A stretch of 64,000 nucleotides of DNA from positions 62,001 through 126,000 of the forward strand of contig NZ_JAIQXU010000004.1 in NCBI RefSeq assembly GCF_020166395.1, in the 5' to 3' direction. The stretch is from Deinococcus betulae. GTDB taxonomy: Bacteria > Deinococcota > Deinococci > Deinococcales > Deinococcaceae. Below the pieces are notes generated by a model. It was not told the DNA's origin, did not search any database, and saw only the letters and a program-made list of their open reading frames with translations. Numbering within the stretch: the first letter of the stretch is position 1; each line of letters begins with the position of its first letter. Positions 9,087 to 17,853 of the stretch are shown here, piece after piece. The translations under genes were made by a program, and so were the position numbers.

Positions 9087-10007
9087 CTAGAGGGGCAGAT
9101 CAAAGCGCATCAAGTCACGGCCCACCGTGATCGGCCCAGCATAGATGTCAGCCATTCCCGCCGTATAGGCGGCCTCCGCTTCCGGCGTCGCCAGCGGCAC
9201 CGGAATGTGGTGCGTCAGCACGAGATGCTTGACCTGAGCGTCTTGGGCCACCTGCGCCGCCTCCAGCGTGGTCGTGTGGTACTTGGCCGGATTGGTGACC
9301 TGCACCGCCTGCGCCGGATGGGCCTGGGCGATCTCGGCCAGCCACTGGGCCTGATAGGCGTCGTGGATCAGCAGGTCTGCCTGCTGCGCGTGGCGCACGG
9401 TACTTGGCATTGGACGAGTATCTCCACTAATCACGACCCGGCGACCGCCAAACTCAATGAGATAGCCGAGCGCAGGTTCAACCGGCCGGTGGTCAACTTC
9501 AAAGGCGGTCACGCGAACCCCCCCCTCATCAAATGCCACGCCGGCATTGCATTCGGTGTACTCCACGTGGGCGCCAGCCGCCTCGGACTTGTTGTACGCG
9601 ATGCGGAGGTCAATATCGTAGGCGAGAGCGGCGTGGAAGGCCCCGATGATCTCACGGGTCCGGCTGGGTCCATAGACCCGCATGGCCTGGGCGCGCCCCT
9701 CGATAACGCCCACATGTGTACGCCAGCTGCTGATGAAGAGATCTGGAAAACCAGCGTTGTGGTCGTAGTGGTGGTGGGTAAAAAACACGTCCCGCACCCG
9801 CTGCGGCATGAGGCCAGAGGCGATCAGCTGCCGGGTCGTATCGCTGCCGCAGTCAAAAAGCAGCACCTGGCCGCCGACGGCAACAGCCACCGCAGGTTTG
9901 GCGGCGCCTGGGTAGGCACGTGGCGTGCCGGTGCCCAGCAGAATGACGCTGAAGCCGTCGGATGCCAGGGGCGCGATGGGGGTGGGCTGAATGAACGGCT
10001 GAACCAT
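9087..10007 (-). CDS. Metallo-beta-lactamase-fold hydrolase
   Basis: 306 aa. It carries the two-metal motif HxHxDH as H78-H-H-Y-D-H83, the later SGDTRP segment with the bridging Asp, and LVLTHHIP near the C-terminus. The N-terminal VILLGTGTPRAYP resembles RNase Z/arylsulfatase-type members, which cleave phosphoester or sulfoester bonds. It lacks the inserts needed to call it tRNase Z with confidence. Probably a cytoplasmic zinc hydrolase; substrate unknown. Confidence 0.88.
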   Translation of the reverse strand: MVQPFIQPTPIAPLASDGFSVILLGTGTPRAYPGAAKPAVAVAVGGQVLLFDCGSDTTRQLIASGLMPQRVRDVFFTHHHYDHNAGFPDLFISSWRTHVGVIEGRAQAMRVYGPSRTREIIGAFHAALAYDIDLRIAYNKSEAAGAHVEYTECNAGVAFDEGGVRVTAFEVDHRPVEPALGYLIEFGGRRVVISGDTRPMPSTVRHAQQADLLIHDAYQAQWLAEIAQAHPAQAVQVTNPAKYHTTTLEAAQVAQDAQVKHLVLTHHIPVPLATPEAEAAYTAGMADIYAGPITVGRDLMRFDLPL

Positions 10008-10364
10008 AGCTCATTTTCGCGCGGCCGTAGGGCCTCTGAAGGCACGCTGTTGGACAGGCCACTCAAGGAGAGCTGTAGGCATTTGCAGGCGCAGGGCGGC
10101 AGACTATGTTTCAGCGATTCTAAGGCATTCATCCTCCCGAGGCACCAGCAGCTAATCTCTGGCGTTCACAAGGGTTCACTTTTACGTTCTACCTGAACCG
10201 GTCTAGTGAGCAGCGTGACCTGTCTGAGTCCGAAGATTGAAAACGCTTTCACCACTTGTTAGGGTGATGGCGTTCCACAGTTCATCGGGTGACCCGCACT
10301 CGTCCTCACGGCGCGTCCTGCTGCGCTGGTGGGCCTGCGTGAGCTGCCCAATCGGAGGTTTGTC

Positions 10365-11606
10365 ATGCACCGGTCCCTACCCGTCGCCGCCACCCTCGCC
10401 CTCAGCCTCGCCGCGTGCAGTCCCGCGCCCACGCCGCCTGCCACAGGCGCACCTTCTCTGCACGCCCAGGCCACCTGGAGCCTTGTGTACGCCGACGAGT
10501 TTAACGGCACTGGTCTGGACACCAGCAAGTGGATCGCTGTCAACGGACCGGCCAACGTAAACAGCGAATTGCAGTACTACACTCCGGAAGACGTGTCGGT
10601 GCAGGGCGGCAGCCTGGTGCTCCGCACGCAGAGACGTGCCTTTGGGGGGCGCGGGTACTCTTCCGGCGAGGTGCGCAGCGGAAACAACGTGACGGTCACG
10701 CGCGGCAGCGCCGTCGAATGGCGGACGAAGATCCCCAAGGGCAAGGGCATCTGGCCAGCGAACTGGCTGGTCAGTACAGCCTGCAACGGCATTGACGGCT
10801 GTGGCTCGGCCTGGCCGCCCGAGATCGACGTGATGGAGGTGCGGGGCTCGCAACCCGCCGTCAACGTCATGACGCACTGGTGGGGAAGCTATCCAAACCA
10901 GGCTTACCAGACGAGCACCTACACTGGCCCCGACCTGAGTCAGGCGTTTCACACCTACCGCGTGGAGTGGCTGGCCGACAGCATCACCTTCTACGTGGAT
11001 GGGGTGCAGCGCGCCCGTCATACCGCGAACATCACGAGCGGCACCATGCAACTTGTGATGAACACCGCCGTGGGCGGCATGTTTGATGGGAATCCGGATG
11101 GCAGCACCACCTTTCCGCAGTATCAGTACGTGGACTACGTGCGCGTCTACCGGGACACTGGCGGCAACACGGCGGGGCCGAACCTTGTCACGAACAGTTC
11201 CTTTGATGGGGGCCTCAGCGGCTGGGGCGTGTGGTCACCAAACAATGCGTACCAGGGCACGGCGTTCGCGGAAACGTATAACGGCCGCAACGGCATGCAC
11301 GGCACGGAGTACAGCACCTCGCCCTATGAAGTGCACACGTACCAGATCAAGACCGGGCTGGCCAGCGGCAACTACACCATGCGGGCGTGGGTGCGCTCGA
11401 TCGGCGGGCAAAGCGTCGGCGAGATGCTGGTCAAGAACTTCGGTGGCGCGCAGCGCAGCCTCGACATCCGCGGTTACACGAACTGGACACAGGTGAGCAT
11501 TCCAAATGTGAACGTGACCAACGGGCAGGCGGAGATTGGCTTCCACACGGCGGCCGGAGCGTACCAGTATCTGTACTTCGATGACGTGGAGTTCTTCAAA
11601 CAGTAA
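10365..11606 (+). CDS. GH16 beta-glucanase lipoprotein with C-terminal carbohydrate-binding module
   Basis: 413 aa from the ATG preceded by CGGAGG; an upstream GTG at 10329 is less likely. The lipobox is LAAC with Cys18. The catalytic core (about 35-280) is family 16: the signature EIDVME gives nucleophile Glu153, Asp155 and acid/base Glu158. WSLVYADEFNG and WPANWLVS are typical of bacterial laminarinase/lichenase-like enzymes. Residues about 285-413 (NLVTNSSFDGGLSGW onward) form a CBM4/9-like beta-sandwich. Expected role: endo-hydrolysis of beta-1,3 or mixed-linked glucans at the cell surface. Confidence 0.93.
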   Translation: MHRSLPVAATLALSLAACSPAPTPPATGAPSLHAQATWSLVYADEFNGTGLDTSKWIAVNGPANVNSELQYYTPEDVSVQGGSLVLRTQRRAFGGRGYSSGEVRSGNNVTVTRGSAVEWRTKIPKGKGIWPANWLVSTACNGIDGCGSAWPPEIDVMEVRGSQPAVNVMTHWWGSYPNQAYQTSTYTGPDLSQAFHTYRVEWLADSITFYVDGVQRARHTANITSGTMQLVMNTAVGGMFDGNPDGSTTFPQYQYVDYVRVYRDTGGNTAGPNLVTNSSFDGGLSGWGVWSPNNAYQGTAFAETYNGRNGMHGTEYSTSPYEVHTYQIKTGLASGNYTMRAWVRSIGGQSVGEMLVKNFGGAQRSLDIRGYTNWTQVSIPNVNVTNGQAEIGFHTAAGAYQYLYFDDVEFFKQ

Positions 11607-12102
11607 GGGACATCTACTGCCACGGTGAGCTGTTGGCCTAGTGAGCTCACGGTCAGCCAGAGGGCATCCTTCGCCAGCCCTTCATAACAAGACCCACACC
11701 AGCGCTCCAGATCGGTAACGCCAATCTGGGGCGTCGGTGTGCCTGAGGACAGGAAGAAGGCAAGTCTTCACCAGAAATGGTTCGAGAAAACGCTTGCAGA
11801 TCGTAATTGCCGCGTCAGCCTGACCAGCAGTGGCCAATAACCTGCCAGTCTGACGTGGTGCGCCCTGACACGCTCCCAGCTGGCCATTTGGAGGCTGGCC
11901 TCAATGAGTCTGAGGCGCCTCCAACATGCCCGCAGGTCCTCGGTGACAGGGCAATCCTCACCGCCACATATCTGTCCGATGGAGCGCTCCTGTTAAGGAG
12001 GAAATGAACCTGACCTGGCCACCAATTGGATGTGGCGAATGGGTTAGGACACCTCCTCAGCTTGACGTCCCCAGGCCACCCGATCAGGCGAGTGTCTTCT
12101 CG
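11607..12102. other. Intergenic region without convincing gene
   Basis: About 500 nt between the convergent GH16 gene and the Cys/Gly-tailed protein. A TAAGGAGGAAATG string at 11995-12006 resembles a ribosome binding site. The frame it opens runs antisense into the neighbouring gene and looks unlike protein. Confidence 0.4.
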
Positions 12103-12741
12103 TCAGGAGCCGCAGCCTCCACCGCAGCCACTCCCGCAACTGGACCCACCATCACTGCTGTCCCCGTCAACCCCATCACCGGCCAGCGTCAGACTGGCCC
12201 CACGGGCACCCAGCGCCAGCAGCGCAATGACCCCCAGGCCGCTCAGTAGCGGCCACCCCATCAAGAACGTCAGAAAGATGAACGCGCCCAGCAGCCCCAT
12301 CCAGGTCTGGGGCTGGTGACGCACCGACGTGGCTGGGGTCATGGCCGCTACCGGCCTGGGCCAATAGGTGTCCGGCGCCGCTTCGCCGAAGGTCAAGGCG
12401 TATTCAGCCAGGGTGCGCGCGTACTGTTCCCGGAAGTGGTCGTCATCTCCAGGGCCGCCGGTGCCCGGCTCGTGGTGCAGAGGGGCTGGCAGCACCGCCT
12501 GAAACGCGGCGTAATCCCGCGTGAAGAGGATGTGCGCGTGCCAGACCTCATCCACGCTCTGCGAGGGGGTGACACCCTGGCCCTGAGTGGCAAGGTAAAC
12601 AAAGCGGCGATATTCACGCTCAGCGCCAGACAGAAAGGGAGCTGTCCAACCATGTTCGCGCTGCAAACGGTCGTGAAGGCTAGCGGGTAGGGACCAGGTG
12701 TTCAAGGCGGGGTTGGGGGTGGGTGCGCGGTGGGCGGTCAT
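12103..12741 (-). CDS. Membrane protein with DEVWHxH domain and Cys/Gly tail
   Basis: 212 aa. The N-terminal 100 residues resemble the glycine-rich-domain-containing protein family: the conserved SVDEVWHAHILFTRDY is visible, along with a later HFREQYARTL. A hydrophobic stretch (about 150-185) could form one or two membrane helices. The protein ends in a low-complexity tail, GGSSCGSGCGGGCGS, with four Cys in 15 residues, which could bind metal or carry modification. GGAGG lies 5 nt before the ATG. The function of the family in bacteria is unknown. Confidence 0.75.
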   Translation of the reverse strand: MTAHRAPTPNPALNTWSLPASLHDRLQREHGWTAPFLSGAEREYRRFVYLATQGQGVTPSQSVDEVWHAHILFTRDYAAFQAVLPAPLHHEPGTGGPGDDDHFREQYARTLAEYALTFGEAAPDTYWPRPVAAMTPATSVRHQPQTWMGLLGAFIFLTFLMGWPLLSGLGVIALLALGARGASLTLAGDGVDGDSSDGGSSCGSGCGGGCGS

Positions 12742-12998
12742 CGTTGCCTCCAGGGATCTCTTCGGTGTCAGCTGTCGCGCGGTCTGTTTGCCCGGCTGAG
12801 GCCAGCATTGGCCTGCCGTGTCAGCGGCCTGTCAGGGCAGAGCCCTTCAGCCCATACAGCAGAGCAGTAGATGCGCTGGCCGACGTTAACGCGGCCCGAA
12901 TATGGCGCCCCCTTGGAGAAATCAAGGCGGCCTCTGGGTCGCCTTCTTGCCTTGAGGTGGAGGAGCTGTGGCCTGCTCGCTATGCTAGAGGCCACGCT

Positions 12999-13442
12999 AT
13001 GAATGACTGGGACGATCTGCTGCTGACAGGTGGTTTTGCCGTACGTGAGTCCATCTTTGCTGGATTGACGCTTGAACAGGTGACGGCGCGGCCGCAAGAC
13101 GTGCCGCACAGCATCTATCAGGAACTCTGGCACGCGGCGATGGTACTGAAAATCAGCCTGGATGAGGGCCGGGCCGTCCTGGAACACTGGCCCTATGCCC
13201 ACCACTTCCCGCCCGACCCATCACCCGCCAGCCAGGCCGAGTGGGACGATCTGGTCGCGCTGTTCATGCTGTACTCCAGGCGAGCCGTCACCCAGGCAAA
13301 GGATGAACGCTGGCTGACGGCGCCGGAACCCGGCTACCCCCACACCCAGTGGCGTGACGGGCTAGAGTTCTTGGCCGTCCATACGGCCTACCACCTGGGC
13401 AAGATTGTGAGTCTTCGACAGGTCATGCACATTTGGCCGTAA
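12999..13442 (+). CDS. DinB-like four-helix-bundle protein
   Basis: 147 aa from the ATG at 12999; the frame is open further upstream but that part does not look coding. It has the DinB/YfiT pattern of a putative metal site: a His in ELWHAAMVLK and an HxxxH in AVHTAYHLGKIVSLRQ near the C-terminus. DinB superfamily proteins are often thiol-dependent metalloenzymes or stress proteins and are expanded in Deinococcus. A TATGCT hexamer lies 12 nt upstream and may be its -10. Specific role unknown. Confidence 0.82.
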   Translation: MNDWDDLLLTGGFAVRESIFAGLTLEQVTARPQDVPHSIYQELWHAAMVLKISLDEGRAVLEHWPYAHHFPPDPSPASQAEWDDLVALFMLYSRRAVTQAKDERWLTAPEPGYPHTQWRDGLEFLAVHTAYHLGKIVSLRQVMHIWP

Positions 13443-13998
13443 CACCATAGGCTGAACTTGCAGCGGTGCCAGATCGGGTGCAAAGCCTTCCTCTGATCGC
13501 CGTCTTCAGTTTCTGGTGCCGGAGCAATGTTGCACTTGTAGCCAGAAGGCCACCATTTGCCCCAGAGCCTCCCACGCCGACACTGCAAACGATTTCTGAC
13601 GGCGAGCATTAACTTGCAAACTATACGCATGCGCTACGTCTTCCTCACAGCTAGCACCATGACAGAGAAAAGAACCCACGCCGGCCTCGTTCAAAGCAGC
13701 TCTAGCCCGTTTATACCAGCCTGTTGTTGAGGTGAAGCTCTAGGGGTATGACAACAGCCTGCCTGATGTAGAGCGGGCTAGCGTCCCTACCAGCCCCCAC
13801 GATCAAGGGCACCGCCGGCGCAGTCAGCTCAAAGTGCACCAACGTATCCTCTACCGGTGAGTCCTCAGGCCACAGGAAGGCTAGAGGCATCCCTGAAGTC
13901 GAGCATCAAGTTGTGATGGCCCGTCTCCCTTTGCTCGACGGATTTATGGATGCTCACGCCTTACGCACCCATATCAAGGCGGCTAATGCAACTTTCGC
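13443..13998. other. Sparse region holding only a possible 59-aa frame
   Basis: About 555 nt between the DinB-like gene and the receiver gene. Apart from the small minus-strand frame listed separately, nothing recognisable is seen. Confidence 0.4.
13711..13890 (-). CDS. Possible small hypothetical protein (59 aa)
   Basis: A minus-strand frame from ATG at 13890 to TAA at 13711. The predicted protein has a convincing alternation of hydrophobic and polar residues (VHFELTAPAVPLIVGAG, later RQAVVIPLELHL). Its start signal is weak (CAGGG immediately before ATG). It may be a small gene or the tail of a decayed longer one. No family recognised. Confidence 0.3.
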   Translation of the reverse strand: MPLAFLWPEDSPVEDTLVHFELTAPAVPLIVGAGRDASPLYIRQAVVIPLELHLNNRLV

Positions 13999-14418
13999 TT
14001 ACCAATTTGGCAGACGCGGTGTCAACGACCAGAACGCGATGAGCCGTTCAAACATTTGCATCAGCTCACTCAGATGCGGCGCCTTGACAATGTAGAAACT
14101 CGCCTGCCGGTCATAGGCATCCAGAATGTTCGTCTGACTTTCCGAGGTCGAGAGAATGCCGACGGGCAGATGACAGAGAGCAGGGTCGTGGCGAATAGAC
14201 GACAGCACCTGAAGACCTGTCAGCCCTGGCATGTTGATGTCGAGCAGGATCAGGTCCGGCAAAGGCTGCTCAGGGTCCCGCAGGTGAGCCAGTGCCGCTT
14301 CGCCGTCGGGGGCTGTGGTCAGGCGCACCCGGTCAGCATGAGTTTCAAGGGCGACCTGAGCCAGCATGAGGTCGGCGGGACTGTCGTCGACCACCAGAAC
14401 ACGCATGCGGTTGGGCAT
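13999..14418 (-). CDS. Stand-alone response regulator receiver protein
   Basis: 139 aa, a single CheY-like receiver domain of the RcpA/phytochrome-partner type. It shows the acidic pair in VLVVDDSPAD, the phospho-acceptor Asp60 in LILLDINMPG, a Ser/Thr in GILSTSESQ and the Lys in FYIVKAPHLSEL. There is no output domain. The start at 14418 is chosen because CATGCT lies 6 nt before it, fitting a leaderless promoter. No kinase is adjacent. A second protein of the same type is at 42936-43367. Confidence 0.88.
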   Translation of the reverse strand: MPNRMRVLVVDDSPADLMLAQVALETHADRVRLTTAPDGEAALAHLRDPEQPLPDLILLDINMPGLTGLQVLSSIRHDPALCHLPVGILSTSESQTNILDAYDRQASFYIVKAPHLSELMQMFERLIAFWSLTPRLPNW

Positions 14419-14571
14419 AGGACCAGCATGGCATATTGCCAAGGGGCCAAATGGTCAACGTCGCAGCACAACTCTCAGGCAGCGGCGGGCAGCATATTCT
14501 GGCGTCATGCGTGCGATTTCTTTCCTTCCTCTTGTGCACAGCACATGGTCACTGCCGCCTATGGTTCACTC

Positions 14572-14901
14572 ATGAAACCAGCCCTCCTGCTGGCCCTCGC
14601 CATCGTGGCGGAGGTGCTGGCCACAGCGGCGCTGCGTGCGTCTGATGGGTTTTCCCGCCTGATTCCCTCGGTGGTTGTGGTGCTGGGGTATGCGGCGGCC
14701 TTTGCACTCATGGCCCAAATTCTCAAAAGTTTTCCTCTGGGCCTCACCTACGCCGTGTGGTCCGGCGTGGGCACAGCGCTGACGGCAATCGTGGGCTGGC
14801 TGTATTTCCGGGACGCGTTTAACGGAATGGCTGTGGCTGGCATCGCCCTGATCATTTTGGGGGTCGTGGTGCTGAATATCAGTGGAACAGCCAAGCACTG
14901 A
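14572..14901 (+). CDS. Small multidrug resistance (SMR) family transporter
   Basis: 109 aa, four hydrophobic helices, the usual SMR size. The essential Glu sits in helix 1 (LLALAIVAEVLATAAL). LGLTYAVWSGVGTALTAIVG and the C-terminal AGIALIILGVVVLNIS are characteristic of EmrE/SugE-type proteins. Expected role: proton-coupled export of quaternary cations or guanidinium-like compounds as a dimer. The start is supported by TATGGT 6 nt upstream. Confidence 0.92.
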   Translation: MKPALLLALAIVAEVLATAALRASDGFSRLIPSVVVVLGYAAAFALMAQILKSFPLGLTYAVWSGVGTALTAIVGWLYFRDAFNGMAVAGIALIILGVVVLNISGTAKH

Positions 14902-14995
14902 CACGGCGCCCATCCAGGCTTTGGCACAACGGAAACCGCCTGGCCAGCGAGACTGGACGCGCTGTCTAGAACAAACGTTCGTTGGACAGGTCGCG

Positions 14996-15001
14996 TACAG
15001 T
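14996..15001 (+). promoter_or_regulatory. -10 element of leaderless PLP-enzyme gene
   Basis: TACAGT with 7 nt to the ATG at 15009. It matches the -10-to-start spacing repeated across this window. No convincing -35 was found at 17 nt spacing. Confidence 0.45.
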
Positions 15002-15008
15002 AGAGGGC

Positions 15009-16214
15009 ATGAGCGACAACCCAACCTTCTCTTTCCGGACGCGCGCCGTTCATGCCGGTCACGGCCTTGACCCATCCACAGGCGCCCACGCCACCCCCAT
15101 TTACGCCACCAGCACCTTTGGCTACGGCAGCGCCGAACGCGGCGAGCGCCTGTTTGCCGGCCAGGAAGACGGCTATTTTTACTCGCGCCTGAGTAACCCC
15201 ACCGTGCGCGCCTTTGAGCGCAAGCTGGCCGACCTGGAAGGACTGCCCGAAGCGGTGGCCTTTGCCAGCGGCATGGGCGCGGTGTCGGCCATCTGCCTGA
15301 CGCTGCTGCAACCCGGCGACGAGGTCATTTTCGTGGCCCCACTGTACGGCGGCACCACCGGCTTTCTGCACGAGGTGGCCGCTAAATTTGGTGTGACCGT
15401 TCATGAAGCGGCCGACGAAGACGCCCTGGACGCCCTGGTGAGCCCCAAAACGCGCCTGATCTGGGTCGAAACCCCCACCAACCCGCGCCTGAACATCGTG
15501 GACCTGGCCCGTGTGGCGCGCGCCGCGCAGGGAGTGGGTGCCCTGAGCGTGGTGGACAACACCTTCAGCACCCCAGCGCTGACCCGGCCCGCCGAACACG
15601 GCATTGACCTCGTGATGCACAGTGCCACCAAGTACCTGGGCGGGCACGGCGACGCCATTGGCGGCATCGTGGCGGGCCGCGAGGACCTACTGACCGAACT
15701 GCGGCTGGTCGGTTTGCGGCATGTCGGGGCTTCCCTGGGGCCGTTTGAGGCGTACCTGTTCTTGCGCGGCATGAAGACGCTGCCGCTGCGGATGGCCGCC
15801 CACTGCGAAGGCGCGCTGGCGCTGGCCCAAGCGGTGCGTGGTCACCCGGCCCTGGCGGCCACCCTTTACCCCGGCCTCAGCGACCACCCCGGCCACGAGG
15901 TGGCCCTCCGGCAGATGAGCGGGTTTGGCGGACTGGTCAGTCTAGAACTGGGCACCCGCGCCGCCGCCATGACGTTTGTGGATGGCCTGAAGCTGTTCAC
16001 GCAGGCCGTGAGCCTGGGCGACGTGGAAAGCCTGACCTGCCACCCCGCCAGCACCACCCACGCCCTGCTGGGCGACGAGGCGCTGCTGCGCCAGGGCGTC
16101 ACGCCGGGTCTGGTGCGCCTAAGCGTCGGCATTGAAGACGCGGCCGACCTGATTGACGATGTACTGAGGGCGCTGGACCAGGTCCCAGCCCAGCCAGAAA
16201 CGGTCAGCCGGTAA
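15009..16214 (+). CDS. PLP-dependent Cys/Met metabolism enzyme
   Basis: 401 aa, a fold-type I trans-sulfuration family protein. The PLP Schiff-base lysine is Lys208 in MHSATKYLGGHGD. YSRLSNPT (58-65), the SGMGA phosphate loop (87-91) and PLYGGT (111-116) are all present. The family covers cystathionine gamma-lyase/synthase, O-acetylhomoserine sulfhydrylase and methionine gamma-lyase. The Cys typical of methionine gamma-lyases near position 116 is not present (YGGT instead). The exact reaction therefore stays open, although the overall length and the ATPIYATSTF opening resemble methionine gamma-lyase-like members. Confidence 0.9.
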   Translation: MSDNPTFSFRTRAVHAGHGLDPSTGAHATPIYATSTFGYGSAERGERLFAGQEDGYFYSRLSNPTVRAFERKLADLEGLPEAVAFASGMGAVSAICLTLLQPGDEVIFVAPLYGGTTGFLHEVAAKFGVTVHEAADEDALDALVSPKTRLIWVETPTNPRLNIVDLARVARAAQGVGALSVVDNTFSTPALTRPAEHGIDLVMHSATKYLGGHGDAIGGIVAGREDLLTELRLVGLRHVGASLGPFEAYLFLRGMKTLPLRMAAHCEGALALAQAVRGHPALAATLYPGLSDHPGHEVALRQMSGFGGLVSLELGTRAAAMTFVDGLKLFTQAVSLGDVESLTCHPASTTHALLGDEALLRQGVTPGLVRLSVGIEDAADLIDDVLRALDQVPAQPETVSR

Positions 16215-16490
16215 GAGGCTCGCCTTAAAAACCAAAAATCAAGGTGGGGCCGGCTGCAGGGGAATGCTGGCCTCTCGTTGTTCCGGATGGGGGAAATGGC
16301 GATCCTGTCCGACTTGTTAAAGTGGCAGCCAAAGCGGCCAAGAGTCATCACCCCTACTGCTTTCCGAGACGGAAAAGGTGATCGAAAGAGCTGGTAACAC
16401 CAACGGTACTAAAGGGCACCTTTGGCCTTAGGGTGAACCGGGCATTCGCTGCCAGAACGCAGACATTAACCCGCTTTCAAGAGGTCGCAA
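16215..16490. other. Intergenic region before the 98-aa gene
   Basis: About 275 nt after the PLP enzyme with no credible coding frame. The promoter for the next operon lies at its downstream end. Confidence 0.4.
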
Positions 16491-16519
16491 TTGTTCTCCA
16501 AGCGGCTATGTGTTATGTT
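16491..16519 (+). promoter_or_regulatory. Sigma-70-type promoter of the 98-aa/DUF6745 operon
   Basis: TTGTTC (16491-16496), a 17-nt spacer, and TATGTT (16514-16519). They lie about 37 nt before the ATG, with a strong AGGAGG ribosome binding site between. This is among the best-formed promoter/RBS arrangements in the window. Confidence 0.6.
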
Positions 16520-16555
16520 GTGAGCAGAACAAGGCTATGCACTTAGGAGGAGAAC

Positions 16556-16852
16556 ATGCTTTATCGTCATGGTGATGTGCTGGTGCAACGCGTTGAAACC
16601 CTGCCCCCGGCCCTGCCCCGCGCAGGCGCGACCCTGGCGCGCGGAGAAGTAACCGGCCACAGCCACCGCTTTCAGGACCCCAGCAGCGTTCAATTGTTCC
16701 AGGCGGGCCTGGCCACTTACGTACGGGTGCTGAGCGACGCGGCCGAGCTCATTCACGAGGAGCACGCCACGATTACCTTGCCACGCGGCGACTACCGCGT
16801 CTGGATGCAGCGCGAATACAGCCCTCAGGCCATTCGCCGGGTGATCGACTGA
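16556..16852 (+). CDS. Conserved small His-containing protein paired with DUF6745 gene
   Basis: 98 aa. The opening HGDVLVQRVETLP resembles the start of GroES-like or other small beta-barrel folds. Two His pairs stand out: TGHSHR (His35, His37) and HEEH (His67, His70), which could form a metal site. The C-terminus is basic (QREYSPQAIRRVID). I recognise it as a conserved bacterial hypothetical that travels with DUF6745 proteins, without a known function. The start has AGGAGG at good spacing. Its stop overlaps the next start by 1 nt (TGATG), so the two proteins are probably made together. Confidence 0.75.
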   Translation: MLYRHGDVLVQRVETLPPALPRAGATLARGEVTGHSHRFQDPSSVQLFQAGLATYVRVLSDAAELIHEEHATITLPRGDYRVWMQREYSPQAIRRVID

Positions 16853-17853
16853 TGACGGCTACGGTCTCGGCGGCTGAAGCGCGCACCCGGGTGCTGCGGG
16901 GCGAGGTGACGGGCGGTCTGCACTTTCGCGGCAAACTGGACCTGAGCGGCGAAAAAACTCTGACCTCGTTGCCCGAGGGCCTGTGCGGCGACGTGCTGGA
17001 CATCAGTGACACCGGTGTTCATACCCTACCCGAGACCCTGCAGGTGGGCGAACTGGTAGCGCGCAACCTGCCCATCACCCACCTGCCAGCTGGTGTTCGG
17101 GTACAGTTTCGCCTTACGCTGGACGGTTGCACCCGCCTGAGTGAGCTACCAACCGGCCTAATGGTGGGGTCGCTGAGCCTGCAAGACGCGCTGTCACTTG
17201 AAGCTCTGCCCGAGGGCCTGGACGTCTGCTTTCTGAATCTCAGCCGCTGCGACGCCCTGCGCGGCTGGCCCCAGCAGGGCCGCGTGCGCTACGGCCACCT
17301 GAGCGTGCGCGACTGCCTGAGCCTGCGCGAGTTGCCCGCCTGGCTGACCCAAATTGCCCAGCTGGACGTGTCCGGTTGCCGGGGGATTACGGCGCTGCCC
17401 GCCGGGCTGCGGGTCAACGGCTGGCTGGATGTGGCCGGCAGTGGCCTGACTGCCCTGCCCGCCGGTCAGCCCATCCCGCTGCGCTGGCGCGGCGTACGGG
17501 TGGACGCGCGCGTGGCCTTTCAGCCAGACACCCTGACCGGCGCCGAGGTGCTGGCCGAGCCGAACACCGAAGTGCGCCGGGTGATGATGGAGCGCATGGG
17601 CTACGAGCGTTTTCTGACGGAGGTCGGCGCCGAGGTGCTGGACCGCGACCGCGACGCAGGCGGCGAGCGCACGCTGGTGCGGGTGCCTCTGCCGGACGAC
17701 GAACCGTTCGTGGCCGTCAGCGTGGCCTGCCCGTCCACTGCGCGCCAATACGTGCTGCGTGTGCCGCCTACCATTCGCACAGCGCACGCGGCCTCGGCGT
17801 GGCTGGCTGGCTTTGATGATCCTAGTCAATACCAGCCTGCGATTGAAGCGTGA
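16852..17853 (+). CDS. LPX-type leucine-rich repeat protein with DUF6745 domain
   Basis: 333 aa. Residues about 20-200 are irregular 20-22-residue repeats built on LPxGLxV...L.L..C..L, like the LPX repeats of bacterial LRR proteins. Residues about 220-320 match DUF6745: EVLAEPNTEVRRVMMERMG and a following GYERFL are its hallmark. There is no signal peptide, so it is probably cytoplasmic. Repeats of this kind usually bind other proteins. It is translationally coupled to the 98-aa gene upstream. RGEVTG occurs in both proteins, perhaps by chance. Function unknown. Confidence 0.8.
   Translation: MTATVSAAEARTRVLRGEVTGGLHFRGKLDLSGEKTLTSLPEGLCGDVLDISDTGVHTLPETLQVGELVARNLPITHLPAGVRVQFRLTLDGCTRLSELPTGLMVGSLSLQDALSLEALPEGLDVCFLNLSRCDALRGWPQQGRVRYGHLSVRDCLSLRELPAWLTQIAQLDVSGCRGITALPAGLRVNGWLDVAGSGLTALPAGQPIPLRWRGVRVDARVAFQPDTLTGAEVLAEPNTEVRRVMMERMGYERFLTEVGAEVLDRDRDAGGERTLVRVPLPDDEPFVAVSVACPSTARQYVLRVPPTIRTAHAASAWLAGFDDPSQYQPAIEA

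Noticed and set aside
12004..12249. An 81-aa frame preceded by TAAGGAGGAA
   Set aside because: The AGGAGG is only 2 nt from the ATG, too close for efficient initiation. The frame runs antisense into the Cys/Gly-tail gene with a Pro/Thr/Gln-rich translation.
16852..17853. The LRR protein as a type III effector like IpaH/SlrP
   Set aside because: The repeats look similar but there is no secretion system, no E3 ligase domain, and the C-terminal domain is DUF6745.
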